Positions 1 through 8,158 of a stretch of DNA of 64,000 nt are shown piece by piece. Position 1 is the first letter of the stretch, and each line of letters starts with the position of its first letter. The notes under the pieces are model-generated. The model saw nothing but the letters and a program-made list of their open reading frames with translations. It ran no database searches and was not told the DNA's origin. The stretch spans positions 124,001 through 188,000 of the forward strand of contig CBDDGV010000003.1 in the NCBI GenBank assembly GCA_965228005.1, read 5' to 3'. Both the position numbers and the translations under genes were made by a program. The stretch is from JBCCXZ01 sp965228005. Lineage in GTDB: Bacteria > Planctomycetota > Planctomycetia > Pirellulales > Lacipirellulaceae.

Positions 1-48
1 GAAGCGATCGCGGCGCGGATCGCGGAGCTGGAGAAGGCCCGCACGTAG
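1..48 (+). CDS. C-terminal tail of an upstream gene (partial)
   Basis: The window opens inside a reading frame that encodes EAIAARIAELEKART and stops at TAG. Only 15 residues are visible and they form a charged helix. Peptide deformylase often sits directly in front of fmt and would fit, but this tail carries no diagnostic motif. That identity is therefore only a guess from gene order. Confidence 0.4.
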   Translation, partial: EAIAARIAELEKART

Positions 49-78
49 GCGCGATCGATCGGCGGGGAGGAGGTCGCG

Positions 79-1008
79 ATGAAGGTGGCGATGCTGGGGA
101 CGGGGCCGTTTGCGGTTCCGACGCTGCGGGCCCTCCATGCTTCTGCGCATGACGTGGCGTTGGTGGTGAGCCGGCCGCCGCGGGGGCGGAAGCGCGAAGC
201 CTCGCCGATGCAGTTGGCGGCGGAGGAGTTGGCGCTGCCCGCCTGGACGCCGGAAACGGTGAACTGCGACGAGGCGCGGGCGGAGCTGACGCGCCACAGG
301 CTCGATTTGTTGGTGGTATGCGACTACGGCGAGATCCTCAAGCGGGCGACCCTCGAGACCGCGCGGCTGGGCGGGGTGAACCTGCACGGGTCGCTATTGC
401 CGAAGTACCGCGGGGCGGCGCCGGTGCAGTGGGCCGTTTACCACGGCGAAACGGTCACCGGGAGCACCGTGATCCAGATGACGCCGGGTTTGGACGCGGG
501 GCCGATTCTGGGCGTCGACGAAGTGGCGGTCGACCCGGACGAGACGGCGGAAGTGCTGGAGGCGCGGCTCTCTGAGTCGGGCGCGCCGCTGGTGGTGCGG
601 GTGGTCGACCAATTGGAGGCCGGCACGGCCGAGGGCGTGCCGCAGGACGTTTCACTGGCGACGAAGGCGCCGCGGCTGCGGAAGGAGGACGGGCTGATCG
701 ATTGGTCGCGGACGGCGCTGCAGATCAAGAACCAGATCAGGGCGCTGCAGCCTTGGCCGCGGGCTTACACGCATTGGCAACGCGGATCGGGGGAGCCGAT
801 GCGGCTGATCCTGCACGCGGCGGATGTCGCCGAAGGGGGCGCTGCGGGGTGGCCGGGCGAGGCAACCTTCCTGGACGGGCGCCTGGCCATCGCGACGGGG
901 AGCGGGCTGCTGCTGCCGACCACCGTGCAGCCGACCGGCAAGAAGGCGATGGCGGCGGACGAGTTCCTGCGGGGCTACCAGCTCCGGGAAGGGGACCGCC
1001 TCGGTTAG
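79..1008 (+). CDS. fmt: Methionyl-tRNA formyltransferase
   Basis: This enzyme formylates the amino group of Met-tRNAfMet with 10-formyl-THF to make the bacterial initiator tRNA in the cytoplasm. The 309-residue length is close to the usual ~315. The Rossmann-like N-terminal domain contains the signature SLLPKYRGAAP (residues 105-115), preceded by N101 and H103. D139 lies in MTPGLDAGPIL. These three residues correspond to the catalytic Asn/His/Asp of the family, shifted by five. The C-terminal OB-like domain follows (IDWSRTALQIKNQIRALQPWPRA). The ATG at 79 is preceded by GGGGAGGAGG, a strong ribosome binding site. The gene follows a truncated frame by 30 nt and is probably co-transcribed with it. 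Confidence 0.97.
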   Translation: MKVAMLGTGPFAVPTLRALHASAHDVALVVSRPPRGRKREASPMQLAAEELALPAWTPETVNCDEARAELTRHRLDLLVVCDYGEILKRATLETARLGGVNLHGSLLPKYRGAAPVQWAVYHGETVTGSTVIQMTPGLDAGPILGVDEVAVDPDETAEVLEARLSESGAPLVVRVVDQLEAGTAEGVPQDVSLATKAPRLRKEDGLIDWSRTALQIKNQIRALQPWPRAYTHWQRGSGEPMRLILHAADVAEGGAAGWPGEATFLDGRLAIATGSGLLLPTTVQPTGKKAMAADEFLRGYQLREGDRLG

Positions 1009-1111
1009 TTGCGGGCCGCGACCAGCGTGAAGCGGCTCACGCACTCGTCGTGCACGCCGCTGAGACCGACGCTAGAATGCTGCCAACCCCGCTGCGGAGG
1101 TCGCATTCGGC

Positions 1112-1807
1112 ATGTCGGATCATTCAAAGAAAGACGAACGCCCGGAGTTTATGGTGGCGCTGGGTCTGTTGCCGCCGTACACGCCGGAGGACGTGAAGCA
1201 CGCCTACCTCCACAAGGTGAAGGCCGCGCACCCGGACAAGGGCGGCACGGTCGAGCAGTTCAACGCTCTGCAAGAGGCGTACGAGCAGGCGAAGCAGTAC
1301 GTGGAGTTCCGCGGCGACCGGCGGGGGTGGATCGCCGGGAAGATGGACCACTACGTCGAGGTGCAGCGGGTGGTCGACATGCTCGAAGAGCTCGGCGCCG
1401 AGGCGGAGACCGACGCGGTCGATTGGCTGCAGAAGTCGTTCGGCGATTTCTCGCTGCTGACGGAGAACATTGTCCGCGTGCGGTTGGCGGACAGCCCCGA
1501 CGGGGACAAGTTCATCGGCCACCTGATCGCCGAGCACGCGATGCTGAGCGGGCTGAAGTCGATCGAGCTGCCGGGCTGCACGGTCTCGGACGAAGCGGTC
1601 TACCGCCTGGCGGTCTTCGAGCAGCTGACTAATCTCGACCTCTCGCGGACGCCGGTCTCGGGCAACGCGATGGCGGTGGTCGACGAGCTGCCCCTGCTGC
1701 GGACGGTGGAGCTGGAGGGCTCCAAGGTTGGCTGGTGGGCCAAGCGGAAGGTCGCCAACGAGTTGCGTCGGCGGGCGGAGGCGGGTCCGGCGACTCCGTT
1801 CGCTTGA
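1112..1807 (+). CDS. J-domain (DnaJ-like) protein
   Basis: The protein is 231 residues long. Its N-terminal ~70 residues form a J domain: LGLLPPYTPEDVKHAYLHKVKAAHPDKGG carries the essential HPD triad, which stimulates Hsp70 ATPase, and is followed by the helix-III pattern FNALQEAYEQA. There is no Gly/Phe-rich linker or zinc-finger domain, so this is a type III J protein and not the general co-chaperone DnaJ. The C-terminal half (VDMLEELGAEAETDAVDW... to LTNLDLSRTPVSGNAMAVV) has a leucine-rich-repeat-like stretch that may bind a specific client. Its partner Hsp70 is not in the window. The J-domain call is firm; the function of the C-terminal half is unknown. Confidence 0.88.
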   Translation: MSDHSKKDERPEFMVALGLLPPYTPEDVKHAYLHKVKAAHPDKGGTVEQFNALQEAYEQAKQYVEFRGDRRGWIAGKMDHYVEVQRVVDMLEELGAEAETDAVDWLQKSFGDFSLLTENIVRVRLADSPDGDKFIGHLIAEHAMLSGLKSIELPGCTVSDEAVYRLAVFEQLTNLDLSRTPVSGNAMAVVDELPLLRTVELEGSKVGWWAKRKVANELRRRAEAGPATPFA

Positions 1808-1936
1808 TCGGTGGGCTCTGGATGGGAGGTGCTGGCGCCGGATTCTGCCTCGCGGCGGGCCGGGGGCACTGTGTATCATGCGGGGCCGGGTTTTTTCGCG
1901 GAGCCGACACGCGACGCCGGACGCACGGAGAGGGCC

Positions 1937-2119
1937 ATGGAAGGCTGGACAATCGACTTCTGGGACGTGGTGATCCTGCTGGCCGGGGGCTACGTGGCCT
2001 GGATGACGCTGGTGCGTCTGATGGCCCGTCGGCACGCGGAGTTGGTGGAGAGCATCCGCTCGCAGGTCCAGCCGTCGGCGGCAGCCGAGTCGCCCGAAGA
2101 GCCCGCCGCAAAGGCCTAA
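1937..2119 (+). CDS. Small single-pass membrane protein
   Basis: The predicted product has 60 residues: MEGWTIDFWDVVILLAGGYVAWMTLVRLMARR is a short N-terminus plus one transmembrane helix (about residues 10-28). It is followed by a charged, Ala/Pro/Glu-rich cytosolic tail. A good GGAGAGG ribosome binding site lies just before the ATG at 1937. The frame can be extended upstream to 1811, but that start lacks such a site. No family is recognised. It sits between the J-domain gene and miaB on the same strand. Confidence 0.65.
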   Translation: MEGWTIDFWDVVILLAGGYVAWMTLVRLMARRHAELVESIRSQVQPSAAAESPEEPAAKA

Positions 2120-2130
2120 CGCTCGGTGCG

Positions 2131-2152
2131 ATGGCCACGCTTGCGTGGCCAT
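2131..2152. repeat. REP-like palindrome 1
   Basis: This is a perfect 10-bp inverted repeat: ATGGCCACGC pairs with GCGTGGCCAT across a TT loop. It lies in the 120-nt gap before miaB. It shares the core CCACGC-TT-GCGTGG with a palindrome at 63403-63426, immediately upstream of the tyrosine transposase at the end of the window. Confidence 0.75.
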
Positions 2153-2190
2153 GTGTGGATTGGGCCGGATTGAACCACTGTCGTTGAAGC

Positions 2191-2212
2191 ATGCCCACGC
2201 GAACGTGGGCAT
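2191..2212. repeat. REP-like palindrome 2
   Basis: This is a 9-bp inverted repeat: ATGCCCACG pairs with CGTGGGCAT across the loop CGAA. It sits 38 nt after palindrome 1, so the two form a paired array in front of miaB. The arm ATGCCCACG is identical to the arm of the palindrome at 63403-63426. Confidence 0.75.
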
Positions 2213-2239
2213 GGCACCCGAGAATCTACCAATAGCGCC

Positions 2240-3673
2240 GTGAAGAAGCTGTACATCGAAACCGTCGGCTGCCAGATGAACGTGCTCGACAGCGAGCTCG
2301 TCGTGGCCAGCCTGCGCAAGGACGGCTACGAGCTGACCGGCAGCACCGATGAGGCGGACACGATCCTCTTCAACACGTGCAGCGTCCGGCAGCACGCCGA
2401 GGACAAGATCTACAGCGCGCTGGGGCGGCTGAAGAACGCCAAGCGTGAGAACCCCAACAAGGTGATCGGCGTGCTGGGCTGCATGGCGCAGAAAGACCAG
2501 CAACTGATCTTCAGCCGGGCGCCGTACGTCGACTTGGTCGTCGGGCCCGGGCAGCTGCACCAGGTGCCGCGGCTGGTGGCGGAAGCGGCGGAGGGCGCCG
2601 AGCCGGCGCTCGAGGTGAGCCTCGGCCGCAAAGACGGCAGCCGGCAGCAAATCGAGCGGAGCCACGAGAGTTTCGACCCGTTGCGCGACCCCCAGATGCG
2701 GCCCACGCCGTACCAGGCGTACATCCGCATCCAGATCGGGTGCGACAAGTTCTGCACGTACTGCATCGTGCCCAGCGTGCGGGGCCCGGAGCAGAGCCGG
2801 CCGCCGGCGCACATCTACACCGAGGCCCAGCGGCTGGCAGGCGAAGGCTGCCGCGAGGTGACGCTGCTCGGCCAGACTGTGAACAGCTACCGCTACGCGG
2901 AGGGCGACCGGGTCACTCGGCTGAGCGACCTGATCGTGCGGATCGCGGCGATCGACGGCATCGAGCGGATCAAGTTCGTCACCAGCTACCCGAAGGACAT
3001 GACCGACGACCTGCTGGATGTGGTCCGCGACCAGCCGGAGGCGGCCAAGTACCTACACGTGCCGGCCCAGAGCGGGTCGAACGCGGTGCTGGAGCGGATG
3101 AAGCGCGGCTACACGATCGAGGAGTACCGCGAGATGATGGATCGCATCCGGGCGACCGTGCCCGAGGCGGCGGTCACGAGCGACTTCATCGTCGGCTTCT
3201 GCGGCGAGACCGAGGCGGACTACGAGCAGACGTTCGAGCTGGTCCGCGAGCAGCGGTTCAAGAACAGCTTCATCTTCAAGTACAGCGAGCGGCCCGGCAC
3301 GAAGGGGGCCGATCGGTACGCGGACGACGTGCCGGAGGCGGACAAGAAGCGTCGGAACAACCAGCTGCTGGCTCTGCAGAACGAGATCAGCGAGGAAGAC
3401 AACCACGCCTTCCTGGGCCGGACGGTCGAGGTGCTGGTGGAGGGCCCCAGCAAGGCCGCCGAGAAAGCTGCGGCCAAGTCGGGCGAAGCAGAGGGCCCGG
3501 TGGTGCAGCTGACCGGCCGGACGATGTGCGACCGGATCGTGGTGTTCGAGGGCAACCGCCGGCTGATCGGCGAGGTGATGCCGATCGGGGTGTACGATGC
3601 AAACGCCCACACTCTCTTTGGGACGGTAGTGACCGCGGACCACGGCCCGGCGGTGGTGGCGTTGGGGGCTTAG
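2240..3673 (+). CDS. miaB: tRNA-2-methylthio-N6-isopentenyladenosine synthase
   Basis: This radical-SAM methylthiotransferase converts i6A37 to ms2i6A37 in tRNAs reading UNN codons. The 477-residue protein shows the N-terminal UPF0004 domain with its three cluster cysteines (VGCQMN, FNTCSVR, LGCMAQ). The radical-SAM motif CDKFCTYC (CxxxCxxC) follows near residue 172, and a C-terminal TRAM domain follows that. The TRAM region contains a charged Ala/Lys/Glu insertion (SKAAEKAAAKSGEAEG), unlike the compact E. coli version. The start is a GTG at 2240, where the conserved KLYIETVGCQMN begins. Two REP-like palindromes occupy the upstream gap. Confidence 0.96.
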   Translation: MKKLYIETVGCQMNVLDSELVVASLRKDGYELTGSTDEADTILFNTCSVRQHAEDKIYSALGRLKNAKRENPNKVIGVLGCMAQKDQQLIFSRAPYVDLVVGPGQLHQVPRLVAEAAEGAEPALEVSLGRKDGSRQQIERSHESFDPLRDPQMRPTPYQAYIRIQIGCDKFCTYCIVPSVRGPEQSRPPAHIYTEAQRLAGEGCREVTLLGQTVNSYRYAEGDRVTRLSDLIVRIAAIDGIERIKFVTSYPKDMTDDLLDVVRDQPEAAKYLHVPAQSGSNAVLERMKRGYTIEEYREMMDRIRATVPEAAVTSDFIVGFCGETEADYEQTFELVREQRFKNSFIFKYSERPGTKGADRYADDVPEADKKRRNNQLLALQNEISEEDNHAFLGRTVEVLVEGPSKAAEKAAAKSGEAEGPVVQLTGRTMCDRIVVFEGNRRLIGEVMPIGVYDANAHTLFGTVVTADHGPAVVALGA

Positions 3674-3765
3674 GTTGACTCTTGAGGCCTGCAAAAGGGT
3701 TTCAATAGAGCTTTTTTGGCCAGAGTCATTCGTTCCTGTTAGGCTAGATCGCGGGAGACCCGCCT

Positions 3766-4023
3766 ATGGATACCAACGCACAGCATGTTCTTGATCAGGC
3801 GATGAAGCTTCCGGCGGATGCCCGCGAAGTGCTTGCCGTGCATCTGATGGACAGTGTCGCGACGCCAGCCGAACAGGACCGGATCAAGCAACTCTGGGTC
3901 GAAGAGGGCAAGCGTCGCACAGCGGCGATCGACAGCGGAGAACTCGAAACGACTCCGATCGAGGAAGCTTGGCCAAAGTTAACCGGCAAGCCTTGGAAGA
4001 ACTCCGCCGGCGACGACGCCTAA
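3766..4023 (+). CDS. Antitoxin of a type II toxin-antitoxin pair (addiction module protein)
   Basis: The 85-residue protein matches the pattern of the unstable-antitoxin family: LDQAMKLPADAREVLAVHLMDSVATPAE followed by a charged helix IKQLWVEEGKRRTAAIDSGEL and TPIEEAW. In this family the N-terminal half binds DNA or dimerises and the C-terminal part wraps the ParE/RelE toxin. Its stop codon coincides with the beginning of the toxin reading frame downstream. Family assignment is by pattern recognition. Confidence 0.8.
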   Translation: MDTNAQHVLDQAMKLPADAREVLAVHLMDSVATPAEQDRIKQLWVEEGKRRTAAIDSGELETTPIEEAWPKLTGKPWKNSAGDDA

Positions 4024-4321
4024 ACGCCTCCTCATCGCCAATCCGGTCTTCGCGGAGTTTGAGGAGGCCGCCGCTTGGTATGCGGAGCGTGACGAATCGC
4101 TGCCCGCACGATTTGCCGAAGAAGTGGAACACGCGTTCCACTCGATTCAAGACAACGCCGAGCTTGGCGGCTTCTACGACGAAGAGTGCATTCTGCGGTT
4201 TCGTCGCTTGAAGAAATTCCCGTATGTCGTGCTTTACCGAGAGCGTGGCGAGTACGTGGAGATCATCGCCTTGTCGCACACGAGCCGGGAGCCCGGTTAC
4301 TGGCGGGATTTGCTTGACTGA
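4022..4321 (+). CDS. RelE/ParE-family toxin reading frame with no canonical start
   Basis: The frame encodes KRLLIANPVFAEFEEAAAWY...RFAEEVEHAFHSIQ...RFRRLKKFPYVVLYRERGEYVEIIALSHTSREPGYW, a clear ParE/RelE-like toxin of about 99 residues. Such toxins act on gyrase or ribosome-bound mRNA. Family-like sequence begins right after the antitoxin stop, but no ATG, GTG or TTG exists in frame between the upstream in-frame stop at 3980-3982 and a GTG at 4124. That GTG would remove the first third of the domain. Possibilities are a +1 slip at GCC-TAA-ACG at the antitoxin end, a non-canonical start, or an inactivated toxin. The coordinates given begin where the homology-like part begins. Confidence 0.6.
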   Translation, partial: KRLLIANPVFAEFEEAAAWYAERDESLPARFAEEVEHAFHSIQDNAELGGFYDEECILRFRRLKKFPYVVLYRERGEYVEIIALSHTSREPGYWRDLLD

Positions 4322-4615
4322 GGAATCCGCGCAGCCCATCGGCAAGACAGGGTAGCCGAAAAAAGCGGCTTCTGTGCCATTTGCCCAGCGCTTGATTCCT
4401 CCGCCCGCTTGCCGCAGAATCGAGTATTGCGAGCGGGCCCACACGCGATTCACAGGCACCGCAGCGGTCGGTTTGCCGTTGCGGCGCGTTGCGGGCCCTT
4501 TTCTCGGCGGCGTTGACAGGATGACTTAGCCCTAGCCCGAGCAGGGCCGCGGCCTTCCCGCACTGTCGGGGGGACGCGTGCCGATGCACCGGGCCTCCGA
4601 CGCAGACCGCCGCCG

Positions 4616-7600
4616 ATGCAGACCGATCGACTCCGCACGCTGTTGGATTCCGCCTCCGAGGCCGGCACGTGGCTCGTGCCGCTGGGGATCGAGGACCCGC
4701 GGACGGCGCACGCCAATCTCACACGCCTGGCGGGGACCGGGCTGCCGCTCGACCTGCTGGCGTCGATCTGCGAGCAGTTCGCCGAGGTGGCGCCGGAGCT
4801 GGCCGACCCCGACATGGCGCTGAACAACCTGGAGCGGTTCCTGCGGGCGGCGCGGAGCCCGCTGGGGACGGCGGCGTTGTTCGAGCGCGACCCGGCTTCG
4901 CTGCCGCGTCTGCTGAAGTTGATGAACACCAGCCAGACGCTCAGCGACCTGCTGTGCGTCGACCCGGAGAGCTACGACCTGCTGCGGATGACCGACGGCA
5001 GCCCGGTGGCGCGGCAGTGCTTGATCGATGAGTTGCGCGTGGAGCTCGAGTCGCTGGAGCGTGAGGACGAGGCGATCGCGGCGCTGCGGCGGTTCAAGCG
5101 GCGGGAGACGCTGCGGATCGCGTACGGAGATATCGTCAAAGAGCAGCCGATGGCCGTGGTGACGCGGCAGATTTCTTACGTGGCCGACGCGATCGTCGAA
5201 GCGGCGATCCGGTTCGTGTCACGGCGCTTAAACGGCGGCAGCGGTGAAGAGCCCGGGCCGTTGGAGCCGGTCGAGGGTTTCACGGTCTTGGCCCTCGGCA
5301 AGCTCGGCGGGCTGGAGCTGAACTACTCGAGCGACATCGATCTGGTGTTCGTGTACGACGAGCCGGCGGGCATGAACGGCTCGGAGCGCTCGCACCAGGC
5401 GGCCACCGACCGGGTGAACCGCATCGGCCGCGACCTGGTGCGGCTCTTGAGCGAGCAGACCGAGCTGGGTTTCGCTTACCGCGTGGACCTGCGGCTGCGG
5501 CCGGAGGGCGCCAACGGGCCTCTGTGCACGAGCGTGGAGCACGCGCTGGCGTACTACGACACGCGTGGGCGGACCTGGGAGCGGCAGGCGTACGTCAAAG
5601 CGCGGGTGGTGGCGGGGGACACCGACCTGGGGCAGCACTTCCTCGACCAGCTCGAGCCGTGGGTCTACCGGCGGTACCTCTCGCTGGCGGACATCACGGG
5701 CATCAAGTCGCTGAAGCGGAAGATCGAGGACAGCGCGGGCCTGGAGCACTCCGAGCGGGACGTGAAGGTGGGCCGCGGGGGGATCCGCGACATCGAGTTT
5801 GTGATCCAGTTCCTGCAGCTCCTGAACGGCGGCGCGTCGCCGAGCCTGCGGACAGGGAACACACTGGACGCGATCAACGCCCTCGAAGGGGCCGGGTGCC
5901 TGACGCACCAGGAGCGGACCCTGCTAGAGGAGAACTACTGCTACCTGCGGCGGCTGGAGCACCGGCTGCAGATTATGTTCGACCTGCAGACGCACCGGCT
6001 GCCGGTAAGCGGGGAGGAGATCGCCCGGCTGGCGCGGCGGATGGGCTACGAGGGGCAGCTGGGTCTCGAGGGACAACCGACGCAGCCGCTGCGGGAGGCC
6101 TTTGAGGCCGACTATCGCCAGAAGACCGAGCAGAACCGCCGGATGCTCGACCACCTGCTGAACGACGCGTTCGGCGAGGACGCTCAGATGGAGCCGGAGG
6201 TCGACCTGGTGAACGACCCCGACCCAAGCGAGGAGACGATCCGCGAGGTGATGTCGCGGTACCCGTTCCGCGACCCGGAGGCGGCGTACGCGAACCTGAT
6301 GTCGCTGGGTCACGAGCGGATCCCGTTCCTCTCGACGCGGCGTTGCCGGTTGTTCCTGGCGGCGATCGCGCCGCGGCTGTTGGCCTCGATCGGGGCGACT
6401 CCCGACCCCGACTCGACGCTGGTGACGCTGAGCCGAGTAAGCGACTCGATCGGCGGGAAGGGGGCGTTGTGGGAGCTCTTTAGCGCGAACCCGCCCTCGC
6501 TGAACCTCTACGTCACGTTGTGCGCGGCGTGTCCCTATCTCTCTGGCATCCTCACCGGCAACCCGGGGATGGTCGACGAGTTGACCGACAGCCTGCTGGT
6601 GGGCCGGTTGCCGGATCAGCAGATGCTGGAAGACTCGCTCGCCGAGCTGACCCGCGGTGCCGAGGACCTGCAGCCGATCCTGCACAGCTTCAAGAACGCG
6701 CACCACCTGCGGGTGGGCGTGCGCGACATCCTGGGCAAGGACCGGGTGGAGTCGACGCACCGGGTGCTGTCGGACATCGCCGAGGCGTGCCTGAAGCCGA
6801 TCGTGGCCGCGGAGCGCGAGAGGCTGGAAGAGAAGTACGGCGTGCCGACGATCGAAGAGCCGGACGCTTCGGCGAGCACGGAGTTCGCCCGGTGGCGGCC
6901 GGCGGCGGAGCGGGTCGGCCAGCCGTGCGACCTGATCATCCTGGGGATGGGGAAGATTGGCGGGCGCGAGCCGAACTATCACAGCGACCTCGACCTGGTG
7001 TTCCTCTACGAAGGCGAGGGGCACACGACGACCTCACGGCGGCACCGCAACGGGTCGACCACCAACAGCCACTTCTTCAACGAGTTGGGCCAGCGGATTA
7101 CGAAGGTGGCGAACCAGTTCGGCCCGTACGGCCGTTTGTTCGAGGTCGACACGCGGCTTCGTCCCACCGGTCGGGCGGGCGTGTTGGCGTTGCCGATTGA
7201 GGGTTTTGTGCGCTATTTCCAGGAGGGGAGCGCCCAGCTCTGGGAGCGGCTGGCGTTGTGCAAGGCCCGGGTGATCACCGGCGGCGAGCAGGCGCGGGCC
7301 CTGGCCGCCGACGCGGTGAACGAGGCGGCGTTCGCCCCCGAGTGGCGGCCGGAGTACGCCGCTGAGATCCGCGAGATGCGGATGAAGCTGCAGGAATCGG
7401 CCACGCTGCGGAACCTCAAGCGGGCCGCGGGCGGGACGATGGACACGGAGTTCATCGTGCAGATGCTGCAGCTGAAGTACGGCGGCGACATGCCCGAGGT
7501 GCGGGTGACGGGCACCATCGCGGGGCTGCAGGCCCTGAGCGAAGCGGGCTGCCTGTCGGCAGAGGACGCGGAAACGCTGGCCGCCAGCTACCGGTTCCAG

Positions 7601-7801
7601 CGGAGCATCGAGGCGCGGATCCGGCTGATGGACTCCGCCGGGCGGCACGAGGTGCCCCACGAGGAGGCGGAGCTGGGCAAGCTGGCGTTCCTGCTGGGCG
7701 TGGCCGACACCGAGAAGCTGCGGCACGAGGTGCTGGAGACCTTCTGCGAGGTGCGCGGCATCTTCAACCGCGTGTTCGCCGATGCGGCGAACGGCCGCTA
7801 A
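4616..7801 (+). CDS. glnE: Bifunctional glutamine synthetase adenylyltransferase/deadenylase
   Basis: GlnE adds AMP to, and removes it from, a tyrosine of glutamine synthetase, coupling nitrogen status (through P-II) to ammonium assimilation. At 1061 residues it is in the family range. It has two nucleotidyltransferase domains. The first carries GKLGGLELNYSSDIDLVF near residue 228 (deadenylase half). The second carries GKIGGREPNYHSDLDLVF near residue 778 (adenylylase half). Both have the G-G-x(n)-S-D-x-D metal-binding pattern, and a helical domain follows each one. The ATG at 4616 gives the first conserved segment. A P-II-like gene lies immediately downstream on the opposite strand. No glutamine synthetase is in the window. 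Confidence 0.95.
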   Translation: MQTDRLRTLLDSASEAGTWLVPLGIEDPRTAHANLTRLAGTGLPLDLLASICEQFAEVAPELADPDMALNNLERFLRAARSPLGTAALFERDPASLPRLLKLMNTSQTLSDLLCVDPESYDLLRMTDGSPVARQCLIDELRVELESLEREDEAIAALRRFKRRETLRIAYGDIVKEQPMAVVTRQISYVADAIVEAAIRFVSRRLNGGSGEEPGPLEPVEGFTVLALGKLGGLELNYSSDIDLVFVYDEPAGMNGSERSHQAATDRVNRIGRDLVRLLSEQTELGFAYRVDLRLRPEGANGPLCTSVEHALAYYDTRGRTWERQAYVKARVVAGDTDLGQHFLDQLEPWVYRRYLSLADITGIKSLKRKIEDSAGLEHSERDVKVGRGGIRDIEFVIQFLQLLNGGASPSLRTGNTLDAINALEGAGCLTHQERTLLEENYCYLRRLEHRLQIMFDLQTHRLPVSGEEIARLARRMGYEGQLGLEGQPTQPLREAFEADYRQKTEQNRRMLDHLLNDAFGEDAQMEPEVDLVNDPDPSEETIREVMSRYPFRDPEAAYANLMSLGHERIPFLSTRRCRLFLAAIAPRLLASIGATPDPDSTLVTLSRVSDSIGGKGALWELFSANPPSLNLYVTLCAACPYLSGILTGNPGMVDELTDSLLVGRLPDQQMLEDSLAELTRGAEDLQPILHSFKNAHHLRVGVRDILGKDRVESTHRVLSDIAEACLKPIVAAERERLEEKYGVPTIEEPDASASTEFARWRPAAERVGQPCDLIILGMGKIGGREPNYHSDLDLVFLYEGEGHTTTSRRHRNGSTTNSHFFNELGQRITKVANQFGPYGRLFEVDTRLRPTGRAGVLALPIEGFVRYFQEGSAQLWERLALCKARVITGGEQARALAADAVNEAAFAPEWRPEYAAEIREMRMKLQESATLRNLKRAAGGTMDTEFIVQMLQLKYGGDMPEVRVTGTIAGLQALSEAGCLSAEDAETLAASYRFQRSIEARIRLMDSAGRHEVPHEEAELGKLAFLLGVADTEKLRHEVLETFCEVRGIFNRVFADAANGR

Positions 7802-7811
7802 CGAGTCGGCG

Positions 7812-8126
7812 TTAGACCGGCGCGCCTTCGGCGGCCGCGGCGGGGAGCACGAGGATCTTGCCGTCGCCCATCCGGCCGGTGCGGGAGAGTGAGACGATCT
7901 TGTTGACGACTTCTTCGGCGCGGAGGTCGTCGACCCAGGCGGTGATCTCGACCTTGGGGAGGAACGCCTCGGCGTACTCGCTGTCGGCGTACTGGTCGAG
8001 GTAGCTCTTCTGCCGGCCCATGCCCTTCACTTCGCAGACCTGCACGGCCTCGAGCGGGGCGCGGCGGAGGCCTTCGAGGATCTTCTCGGCGAGGAACGGC
8101 TTGACGATGGCGATGACTTGTTTCAC
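7812..8126 (-). CDS. P-II-like nitrogen regulatory protein, short C-terminus
   Basis: The product is about 104 residues from the GTG at 8126. The P-II fold is clear: QVIAIVKPFLAEKILEGLR, then EVKGMGRQKSYLDQYADSEY and AFLPKVEITAWV. The T-loop has canonical length and keeps the tyrosine that is uridylylated in GlnB (SEY). TGRMGDGKILVL matches the GDGKIFV segment. After this the usual RxRTGE C-loop, whose arginines contact ATP, is absent and replaced by an Ala-rich tail. It lies 32 nt behind a ferredoxin gene on the same strand and converges with glnE, so a role in nitrogen signalling is likely. ATP binding may differ from classical GlnB. Confidence 0.8.
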   Translation of the reverse strand: MKQVIAIVKPFLAEKILEGLRRAPLEAVQVCEVKGMGRQKSYLDQYADSEYAEAFLPKVEITAWVDDLRAEEVVNKIVSLSRTGRMGDGKILVLPAAAAEGAPV

Positions 8127-8158
8127 GGCGTCGCCGCTGGGCTTAACTGAAGCTGTGT

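Noticed and set aside
1124..2812. Minus-strand open frame of 562 codons across the J-domain gene and the start of miaB
   Set aside because: It is antisense to clear genes, its translation is Arg/Leu/Pro/His-rich with no motif, and such frames are an expected by-product of high G+C codon usage.
3676..3728. Long-range inverted repeat TGACTCT...GGCC / GGCC...AGAGTCA before the antitoxin gene
   Set aside because: The stem is interrupted, the loop is 28 nt, and there is no terminator T-run at the right position. It may be chance, and an operator role is not supported.
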